In this document: positions 1 through 5,016 of the stretch, one piece after another
Layout of the letters: every line of letters begins with the position of its first letter
Position numbering within the stretch: the stretch's first letter is position 1
Assembly (NCBI GenBank): GCA_028717025.1
Contig: JAQUOR010000065.1
Location: 1 to 8,786, forward strand
Direction: 5' to 3'
Source of the DNA: Candidatus Omnitrophota bacterium
GTDB lineage: Bacteria > Omnitrophota > Gorgyraeia > Duberdicusellales > 4484-171
Length of the DNA: 8,786 nucleotides
Notes under the pieces: generated by a model
What the model saw: only the letters and a program-made list of their open reading frames with translations
Databases searched by the model: none
Told to the model about the DNA's origin: nothing
Translations under genes and position numbers: made by a program

Positions 1-166
1 CAATATCCGGACGAGTTGTGTCGATGATTTTCTTAAAGCACGTAAAGTCCCCCGCATCGCAATCGCTGCTGTTTTTACCGACAATGACATATTCTTCAGC
101 AAAAACATCGGCAATCGCTTTACCCATTTTTCCGGTGTGACCGAGAAGTAATATCTTTTTACGCAT
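1..166 (-). CDS. RmlD-like SDR sugar reductase/epimerase, N-terminal fragment
   Basis: Only the first 55 codons are in the window; the gene continues beyond its left edge. The ATG is at 164-166 and the protein begins MRKKILLLGHTGKMGKAIAD. GHTGKMG at residues 9-15 is a GxxGxxG-type Rossmann dinucleotide-binding loop after a hydrophobic first beta strand. The segment ending DTTRPDI, just before the cut, resembles the second structural unit of RmlD-type (dTDP-4-dehydrorhamnose reductase) extended SDR proteins, where a 'PDxVIN' strand follows. Members reduce or epimerise nucleotide-activated sugars using NAD(P)H in the cytoplasm. The exact substrate cannot be told from a fragment. It is the last gene of the minus-strand series, 90 bases after the methyltransferase, and its start lies four bases after the edge of a repeat. 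No good Shine-Dalgarno is visible apart from a GGTG ten bases upstream. Another NAD(P)-binding SDR with a similar loop is possible. Confidence 0.75.
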   Translation of the reverse strand, partial: MRKKILLLGHTGKMGKAIADVFAEEYVIVGKNSSDCDAGDFTCFKKIIDTTRPDI

Positions 167-172
167 TATAGA

Positions 173-234
173 TTTACACCGCGAAACCACTTTAGATGCG
201 CAAAAACGCAAAAATATTTCTTTGCGTTCTTGCG
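173..234. repeat. Dispersed CGCGAAA/CGCAAAA-type intergenic repeat with hairpin, copy 1
   Basis: On the plus strand the block begins TTTACACCGCGAAA and continues to CGCAAAAACGCAAA at 199-212. That arm is mirrored by TTTGCGTTCTTGCG at 221-234: 14-base arms, 13 of 14 paired, around an 8-base AT-rich loop. A second, interrupted copy of the same block is at 6554-6643. On the transcript the hairpin sits between the methyltransferase stop and the RmlD-like start. No T-run follows it, so it does not look like an intrinsic terminator. It could be a REP-like element affecting mRNA stability, but that is inference. Confidence 0.7.
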
Positions 235-256
235 GCGTGACGGCTTCTTACTCAAA

Positions 257-910
257 TTATATAAATTCGTAATCTCCGCTGTAACCAAATACCTCAAACA
301 GCCAAACCCATTCTTTAACCGAAAAAAATGCAAGACAGGTCAGGACCCAGCATTGCAGATTAAACTGCTCCCGGTCGTTACGGAAACTTTCAACCAGGAT
401 ATACGCCTGTTTTCCCACCCGCCCTATCTCGGAAAGAGCCTTTTTTAATCCGTAAATAGGCAGGTTATGCAGCGTGGTTATGGAAACTACCAGATCAAAT
501 TCTTTATCGGCAAAAGGATACGGCTCCTGCGCGTTGTATACGAATACGCTGCTTTTTACTTCATCTTTTGCCTGAGCAATAGCGTATGAAGATATATCAA
601 AGCCTGCTATCGTACACTGAGGAAGCAGTTTTTTAAATTCATAAAGCAAAAAACCTTTGCCGCAGCCAACGTCTAATATCCGGGCGCCGGGTTTAAGATC
701 ATATATCTCGATCAATTTACGCGCGACCGGCTCCCACCTGCCGTCGTAGGAATAGCCGCCGTACCCATACTTTCTTTCCCCGTCCCAGAAATCCTTATCA
801 AACTTCTTTGCCACGGTCATGCTGCCGGATTTATCGTCACGCATGCGCGCTGCATAGTCTCTTTTTGTCTTTTTATGCAACGGAGTTACAATTTCAAGCA
901 GACGTCCCAT
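257..910 (-). CDS. Class I SAM-dependent methyltransferase
   Basis: This is a 217-residue soluble protein with a Rossmann methyltransferase core. Motif I is LDVGCGKG at residues 79-86, and an acidic post-I position is in GFDIS near residue 105. A motif-IV-like stretch FDLVVSITTLHNL lies around residues 138-150. The N-terminus has the basic, aromatic pattern LHKKTKRDY followed by DGERKYGYGGYSYDGRW, which is not part of the generic fold and may shape the substrate site. Likely role: transferring a methyl group from S-adenosylmethionine to a sugar or a small metabolite of the locus. The acceptor is unknown. I chose the ATG at 908-910 over the one at 920-922 because GGAG at 917-920 sits six bases upstream of it. 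It follows the glycosyltransferase by only 15 bases, so the two are surely cotranscribed. Two further sense codons and a TAA follow the stop in frame. Confidence 0.88.
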   Translation of the reverse strand: MGRLLEIVTPLHKKTKRDYAARMRDDKSGSMTVAKKFDKDFWDGERKYGYGGYSYDGRWEPVARKLIEIYDLKPGARILDVGCGKGFLLYEFKKLLPQCTIAGFDISSYAIAQAKDEVKSSVFVYNAQEPYPFADKEFDLVVSITTLHNLPIYGLKKALSEIGRVGKQAYILVESFRNDREQFNLQCWVLTCLAFFSVKEWVWLFEVFGYSGDYEFI

Positions 911-916
911 ACGTAT

Positions 917-920
917 CTCC
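917..920 (-). promoter_or_regulatory. Shine-Dalgarno that decides the methyltransferase start
   Basis: On the minus strand the sequence reads ATGGAGATACGTATG. GGAG lies six bases before the second ATG (908-910), which is good spacing. The first ATG (920-922) overlaps that GGAG and has only an A-rich stretch upstream. The second ATG is therefore the likelier start. Confidence 0.6.
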
Positions 921-925
921 ATTTT

Positions 926-1690
926 TTAAGCGCTGCGCTTGGCCGTCAAAGAACCCCGCACAAGCCCTGCACCCGCTTTCAGGTTTCTACAAACGTTAAC
1001 ATCCCATACCAGCCGCAAATAATCTTTAGCCAGTGTCCGTACGGAACGAAAAGAGAAAGCTTTGGATTTTCCTTTTTCGCGCTTAGCCAGCCGGTACGGA
1101 ACTTCGGCGAAGAGATAGCCTTTTTTGGTTAATCGTATTACGATATCCGTCTGATAAAAAAAACTCTTGCACCTGTGCGTTAACTGTTTTAAAACAGATG
1201 TGCGGTAGATAACGGTACCGTTGGTATAATTAAAACTGGTCGAAAATGTAGCGTTGATGATGGCGCAGTACAATGAAGAAAGAAAGGTTCTCAGGGGCGC
1301 ACGTACATCTTTATTGTAGACAAAAGGCATGACTAGGTCCACATCCTCTAATAATTTCGTATAGCGCAATGTCTCAACGGAAAAATTTTCGTTGTCTCCC
1401 GGTAAAAAGACTACCGCCTCTCCTTTGGCCTGGTCAACGCCATCCCAGAAAGAAGCGCCAAAACCTTCGCATCGTACGTGTTCAACCATACGCAGGCGTC
1501 CGTCAGCCTTCATCATCTCCCTGACTAACGCAGGAGTGCTGTCGGATGAACCATCATTGACCACAACCAGCTCACCATCGATACGACAGATGTCAAAACC
1601 TTCAAGGGTATTCTTGATGGCCGCTACGATATTATCCTCTTCGTTGAGCGCCGGCATGACCACAGTTAAAAAAGGACTAGCAGTACTCAT
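926..1690 (-). CDS. Family 2 glycosyltransferase (GT-A fold, DPM1/polyprenyl-phosphate sugar transferase-like)
   Basis: This 254-residue protein has the GT2 N-terminal signature TVVMPALNEEDNI at residues 9-21 and the nucleotide-binding VVVNDGSSDSTP at 42-53. An acidic FLPGDNEN element at 95-102 stands where a DxD motif is expected. GTVIYRTSVL near 158-167 and the downstream QTDIVIRL...EVPYRLAKREKGKSK stretch (180-210) are typical of dolichol/undecaprenyl-phosphate sugar transferases and their relatives. No transmembrane segment is evident, so it is probably a peripheral cytoplasmic enzyme. Likely role: moving an NDP-activated sugar onto a lipid carrier or growing glycan. Its ATG (1688-1690) overlaps the transketolase-B stop in an ATGA arrangement, so translational coupling is likely. 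The donor is not readable from sequence but may be the sugar made by neighbouring genes. GDN in place of a canonical DxD is unusual but occurs in GT2 subfamilies. Confidence 0.88.
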   Translation of the reverse strand: MSTASPFLTVVMPALNEEDNIVAAIKNTLEGFDICRIDGELVVVNDGSSDSTPALVREMMKADGRLRMVEHVRCEGFGASFWDGVDQAKGEAVVFLPGDNENFSVETLRYTKLLEDVDLVMPFVYNKDVRAPLRTFLSSLYCAIINATFSTSFNYTNGTVIYRTSVLKQLTHRCKSFFYQTDIVIRLTKKGYLFAEVPYRLAKREKGKSKAFSFRSVRTLAKDYLRLVWDVNVCRNLKAGAGLVRGSLTAKRSA

Positions 1691-2169
1691 ACTCTTAAAT
1701 ATCCTGCTTTCTCATCCGTTATCCAATGCTCTATTAATTTCTCAAAGGGTTCCTTGCTGCAATAAGGATCATATACTTTTAAGTTGATTACCTTCATCAG
1801 GGCGATGTCATCGCCGCCGCAGCAATGTGAAGCGCCAAGAAATTTAAAATAATCGTTTACGCCCGTGGCAATAAATTTCACGTTCAGCTTCTGCAGGACA
1901 ACATCGTTACGCATCTGTTCAAGGGCCCTGAAAGCAAGAAAGTTAACTATCGAATATACGACCGGTATCAAACCGCTCATGCTTAAACCCGCGGCTATCC
2001 CCACAGTCCCCTGTTCCATAATGCCGCAGTTAACGATCCTCCTGGGGAACTCACGTCTAAGCGTGTCGATGACGCCAAACCCCATATCGCATACAAGAAG
2101 ATAGTACCGCTCATCTTTGCGAAAATACGGGACAATATTGTTTATAACCTCTTTTCTGAAATTAGTCAT
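1687..2169 (-). CDS. Transketolase-like subunit B, pyrimidine-binding domain only
   Basis: This 160-residue protein matches the pyrimidine (Pyr) domain of transketolase/DXS-type thiamine diphosphate enzymes. CDMGFG at 27-32 corresponds to the domain's first conserved strand. GIMEQGTVGIAAGLSMSG at 49-66 carries the conserved cofactor-activating glutamate, E52. NFLAFRALEQMRND at 76-89 and GASHCCGGDDIALMKVI at 112-128 follow the usual order. The frame is open 25 codons further upstream, but only inside the 3' end of subunit A. The ATG at 2167-2169 begins the family-like sequence, giving an 8-base overlap with subunit A. Split transketolase B subunits are normally around 300 residues because a third, C-terminal domain follows. 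Here the protein ends soon after the Pyr domain. With subunit A it should form a TPP-dependent two-carbon transferase or a related carboligase; the substrate is unknown. Confidence 0.85.
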   Translation of the reverse strand: MTNFRKEVINNIVPYFRKDERYYLLVCDMGFGVIDTLRREFPRRIVNCGIMEQGTVGIAAGLSMSGLIPVVYSIVNFLAFRALEQMRNDVVLQKLNVKFIATGVNDYFKFLGASHCCGGDDIALMKVINLKVYDPYCSKEPFEKLIEHWITDEKAGYLRV

Positions 2170-2998
2170 CTGCTTTACCCGTATAACTTTTTCCCAGAGA
2201 AAGTTCCTGGTGTGTGGGGATACGAAAATGAAACTTCGGCACATTTTCCATGCATTTTAAACCAAAACCTTTGATTGTCTGCGCGATGATTACTTTTGGA
2301 ACATTGCCGGTCGTTTCTTTGCTTTTAAGAAGGGCGTGTACGAGTTTCGCCATGTCATGACCGGGAACCACTACGGGCTTTAGCCCGAACCCTTTTAACC
2401 TGTTTATTTTATCCGTATTCTTCGTATCAAGGACATTTACAATAAAATCCATGGCCTGAAGGCGATTGGCATCGATGATAACCGTAAGACCTGAAAGGCG
2501 GTATTTAACCGCAAACTGCAATGCTTCCCAGGTTGAACCTTCCTGCAATTCTCCGTCTCCTAAGATACAAAAAGTGTGGTACTGCCGATGCTTTAAACGC
2601 GCTCCAAGGCTCAAACCCACGGCAATAGGCAGGCCGTGGCCAAGAGACCCGCAGGCTGCTTCAAGCCCATACTCCGGCCTGCGTTCTGCACACCCCAACA
2701 AGGTACTGGCAGGAGTGTAAAAATTTTCCCATTCCTTCTTTGGCAGAATACCCATATCCGCGAGGATCGCATAGACAGCGTAGCAGCCATGTCCCTTGGA
2801 AAAAACCAACCTGTCCCTTTTTTGCCAAAACGGATCGTGCGCTTTGTACGACATAACGCGATAGTATAATGCAACAAGTATATCGATAGAAGACAGCGAA
2901 GGCGCGATGTGACCGGCGCCGTTTTTAACTGCCACGGCTATTACGTCATCTCTGATCTGGTTGGCTTTCTTTTTTAATTGGGTGGTATTTAATTCCAT
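2162..2998 (-). CDS. Transketolase-like subunit A, TPP-binding domain
   Basis: This 278-residue protein matches the N-terminal (PP) domain of transketolase. H30 in GHIAPSLSSIDIL, H70 in SKGHG and H121 in GSLGHG occupy the places of histidines that line the substrate channel. GDGELQEG starts at residue 147 and ends a typical distance later at IIDAN (N178), giving the GDG...N thiamine diphosphate/metal motif. TIKGFG at 241-246 and a late FHFRIP element complete the pattern. Length fits the A subunit of split transketolases. It is cytoplasmic and transfers ketol units together with subunit B, which overlaps its 3' end. The start ATG (2996-2998) has an AT-rich upstream region with no Shine-Dalgarno. 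An ATCTG-type repeat lies between it and the preceding radical SAM gene. Its place among sugar-activation genes suggests a biosynthetic task rather than the housekeeping pentose phosphate pathway. Confidence 0.92.
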   Translation of the reverse strand: MELNTTQLKKKANQIRDDVIAVAVKNGAGHIAPSLSSIDILVALYYRVMSYKAHDPFWQKRDRLVFSKGHGCYAVYAILADMGILPKKEWENFYTPASTLLGCAERRPEYGLEAACGSLGHGLPIAVGLSLGARLKHRQYHTFCILGDGELQEGSTWEALQFAVKYRLSGLTVIIDANRLQAMDFIVNVLDTKNTDKINRLKGFGLKPVVVPGHDMAKLVHALLKSKETTGNVPKVIIAQTIKGFGLKCMENVPKFHFRIPTHQELSLGKSYTGKADD

Positions 2999-3017
2999 AT
3001 TAATTAAAATATTTACG

Positions 3018-3090
3018 CAGATTAAAACGGATTATCGCAAATTTTCAATCTGTGTTAATCTGGTTCAAATCTGTGGCCATCTGTGTTTCA
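3018..3090. repeat. ATCTGTG-type dispersed repeat with inverted arm, copy A
   Basis: The core is 3047-3090, reading AATCTGTGTTAATCTG and then two more ATCTGTG units, ending CATCTGTGTTTCA. A diverged inverted arm, CAGATTAAAACGGATT at 3018-3033, pairs with 3047-3062 at 14 of 16 positions around a 13-base loop. A clearly related block lies at 4359-4404. The last three bases (3088-3090) are the stop codon of the radical SAM gene read on the minus strand. Short ATCTG(T/C)G iterations like this occur between genes in many bacterial genomes. Their function is unclear. Confidence 0.7.
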
Positions 3091-4155
3091 AATAAAGTTC
3101 ACATGCTCCGAAGGATTTTTCAAATCCCACAAGTATCTGTTTATTTCATCCATGCGGCAGTTTACCCGGCATTGTGATGTATCGAGTTTTTCCTGCGCGA
3201 AGCGCAAAAGTTTTTTTCTCTTAGGGCTCTCCATGATCTGCCGGAACGTATTTTTATAGATATTGCCGAGACAAAACTTTTCTTTGGAAAGATATATACT
3301 GCACGCCCACACATTGCCGCACGCATCGATGTAGGCCCAGAAAGGCAACCCTAAGCAATGCGCATACGCGTGTCCCCCTTCATCCCACTTTTGCATGGTG
3401 TGTTCGCGGAAAACCACGTTAAATGATTTACTGTTTAACGCGCGCAATTCTTCTGCCAACCCGCGATAACGCCGATATTTTATGTTTTCATACTTTGTCG
3501 TTATGCTTAACGGGTGCTGCGAATAGGGTTTAACCACGAGATAATCCATCCCGATAGCTTTTGCTTTTTTTGCAAGCGCAACGACTTCCTGATAATTTTG
3601 AGGAAGCAGTATCAACTGCATCCCCAAAGTGCATGCGTAATGATTTTTTTTTCTTACGCCGGCTGCATACGTCAGGTTCTCTATCATTGTGTTGAAGTCT
3701 TGCTCACGCGTGTTGTGTATTTGAGCATAGGTTTTTGGGGTCGCGGCGTCAACACTTACTTTTATCCACGTAGTCGCCGGCATCATTTCTTTAAGCAGTT
3801 TTTCTTTCAGGAGTACCCCGTTGGTGGTTATCGCCGCATCAATGCCGCACTTTTTTGTGTGTCGCACGATGGCTGCGATGTCCTTATGCAATAACGGCTC
3901 GCCTTCGCCTGCGTACATGATACTTTTAACGCCTAAGGAAGCCATCTCCGAAAGCCTGATGTGAAACTTTTTTGTATCCAGGAATTGCGGCGCATAACGC
4001 ATAAAATCCAGGCCGCAATACACGCAGCGGTGGTTACAGGAGCCGCTGGGTGCAATTTCCATATAGATCGGGTAGATGTTTTTCCCTTTTAACCAATCGG
4101 AAACCCTATCCACATGATAGAGCAATTTGTGGCTATCGATCCTATATTTATCCAT
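3088..4155 (-). CDS. Radical SAM enzyme with SPASM-like C-terminal cysteine cluster
   Basis: This 355-residue protein carries the radical SAM CxxxCxxC motif as C40, C44 and C47 (SCNHRCVYC), which binds the [4Fe-4S] cluster that cleaves S-adenosylmethionine. YAGEGEPLLH at 81-90 is the GGEP-type SAM-binding motif, and ITTNG at 109-113 is also typical. A C-terminal group of cysteines (C267, C279, C285, C295, C329, C333), with an ACGNVWAC element at 278-285, resembles SPASM/twitch auxiliary-cluster regions. Such enzymes perform radical chemistry on peptides or on small molecules, including epimerisation, C-C bond formation and dehydrogenation of sugars. The substrate here is unknown, but the flanking isomerase and transketolase genes suggest a sugar or sugar phosphate. 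The ATG at 4153-4155 has no recognisable ribosome-binding site. The stop codon is formed by the ATCTGTG repeat. The fold is certain; the exact role is not. Confidence 0.9.
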   Translation of the reverse strand: MDKYRIDSHKLLYHVDRVSDWLKGKNIYPIYMEIAPSGSCNHRCVYCGLDFMRYAPQFLDTKKFHIRLSEMASLGVKSIMYAGEGEPLLHKDIAAIVRHTKKCGIDAAITTNGVLLKEKLLKEMMPATTWIKVSVDAATPKTYAQIHNTREQDFNTMIENLTYAAGVRKKNHYACTLGMQLILLPQNYQEVVALAKKAKAIGMDYLVVKPYSQHPLSITTKYENIKYRRYRGLAEELRALNSKSFNVVFREHTMQKWDEGGHAYAHCLGLPFWAYIDACGNVWACSIYLSKEKFCLGNIYKNTFRQIMESPKRKKLLRFAQEKLDTSQCRVNCRMDEINRYLWDLKNPSEHVNFI

Positions 4156-4204
4156 AATAATCAGTTAAATTAAACGCAGGCAAGCACAAATTGAGATATT
4201 TGCC

Positions 4205-4304
4205 AAACGATTACGGTTGCGTAACTCGTCGCGGTTGCCTGCCTCGCTTTACTCGGCAAGGCAGGCGTCAATCGTAAATCGTTTATTCTTTTAAGACGCA
4301 ACCG
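4205..4304. repeat. Nested inverted repeats in the gap before the radical SAM gene
   Basis: The outer pair AAACGATTACG (4205-4215) and CGTAAATCGTTT (4273-4284) is complementary apart from one bulged base. Between them, GCCTGCCT (4237-4244) and AGGCAGGC (4259-4266) are perfect 8-base arms around a 14-base loop. A further pair, CGGTTGCGT (4214-4222) and ACGCAACCG (4296-4304), offers an alternative fold. Related GCCTGCC/CTGCCTTGCC sequence lies at 6580-6623. The 235-base gap at 4156-4390 contains no coding sequence I can support. A palindromic element of MITE or REP type is plausible. No T-run marks it as a terminator. Confidence 0.65.
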
Positions 4305-4358
4305 ATAAACGATAGGCGAATCGAGCGCCGCAACCGACGGACGACTCACGATATAATA

Positions 4359-4404
4359 AATCTGCGTTGATCTGCAACTTCAATCTGCGCTCATCTGTGT
4401 TTCA
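4359..4404. repeat. ATCTGCG-type dispersed repeat, copy B
   Basis: This block reads AATCTGCGTTGATCTG, then further ATCTGCG and ATCTGTG units, and ends CATCTGTGTTTCA. Its first 16 bases match copy A (3047-3062) at 14 positions. The last 13 bases are identical to those of copy A, and the last 23 differ at three positions. It overlaps the last codons of the SIS-domain gene and supplies that gene's TGA stop at 4391-4393. Confidence 0.7.
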
Positions 4405-4981
4405 CAAGAATATCTACCAGGTAATGGCACAGGGCTGCATGCACGGTTTCAACATACCCGTACGAGTCGGAAGGAATATAGAAATTAACATCCCCCATTT
4501 TCCTAAGGCAATTATTTTCTTTAAAACCGGAAAGAGTAATGACAAAACATCCGATTTTACGCGCGGTACGCGTGGCATTAAGGATATTTTTTGAGTTTCC
4601 GGAACTGCTTATCGAAAAAAGAATGTCATTTTTTTTGGCTACAAGAGAAAGGGGCCGCGCAAAGACAAATTCATAACCCAGATCATTGCTTACGCAGGTA
4701 AGCAGTGAAGGGTCAGTAAAGGTAAGCGCTCTAAGCTGCGCGTTTTTCAGAAGGTCGGTCGCGATATGATTTGCGATGGCAGAGCTTCCGCCGTTACCGA
4801 TCAGTATGATCTTATTGCCTCGTTTGTTGCGCAGAATAATTTCCTTAATGACTTTCGTAACTGCCGCGTCAACGAAGATGCGCGTGCCGGATGCATCAGT
4901 TGAAGAAATCTTAGAAAAAAGCTGCGCGAGTGTTTCAAAATATTGAGAAACGGTTTGGGGTCTATCGTAACTATCTTTCAT
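4391..4981 (-). CDS. SIS-domain sugar-phosphate isomerase, GmhA-like
   Basis: This 196-residue single SIS-domain protein is close in length to E. coli GmhA (about 192), which converts sedoheptulose 7-phosphate to D-glycero-D-manno-heptose 7-phosphate. IGNGGSSAIANHIATDLL at 61-78 is the phosphate-binding loop and the start of the metal site. TCVSNDLGYEFVFARPL at 95-111 and SISSSGNSKNI at 123-133 also match the GmhA pattern. E. coli GmhA uses H61, E65, Q172 and H180 for zinc. Aligning by motif, the equivalents are H72, D76, E178 and H186, so two ligands are changed conservatively. It follows the kinase-nucleotidyltransferase by 37 bases, as expected for a heptose pathway. The Shine-Dalgarno is weak (AAGG about 11 bases before the ATG). 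Its final three residues are encoded by repeat sequence. Another SIS isomerase acting on a related phosphosugar is the main alternative. Confidence 0.82.
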   Translation of the reverse strand: MKDSYDRPQTVSQYFETLAQLFSKISSTDASGTRIFVDAAVTKVIKEIILRNKRGNKIILIGNGGSSAIANHIATDLLKNAQLRALTFTDPSLLTCVSNDLGYEFVFARPLSLVAKKNDILFSISSSGNSKNILNATRTARKIGCFVITLSGFKENNCLRKMGDVNFYIPSDSYGYVETVHAALCHYLVDILVKHR

Positions 4982-5016
4982 GACTGGTCTTGCCTTTTTA
5001 ATCTTTACTTTTCACT

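Noticed and set aside
199..234. Hairpin as an intrinsic transcription terminator
   Set aside because: The stem has no T-run after it on the minus strand, and the next gene in the same direction follows within 35 bases. It fits a dispersed repeat better.
2170..2244. Longer N-terminus for transketolase subunit B
   Set aside because: It would lie wholly within the end of subunit A, and the family-like sequence begins at the ATG at 2169.
3088..4155. Radical SAM gene as part of a RiPP peptide-modification system
   Set aside because: No short precursor-like gene or peptide transporter is visible beside it; all neighbours are sugar-metabolism genes.
3047..4404. ATCTG(T/C)G iterations as a CRISPR array
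   Set aside because: The units are about 10-14 bases with no unique spacers, the blocks are under 50 bases, and no cas gene is near.
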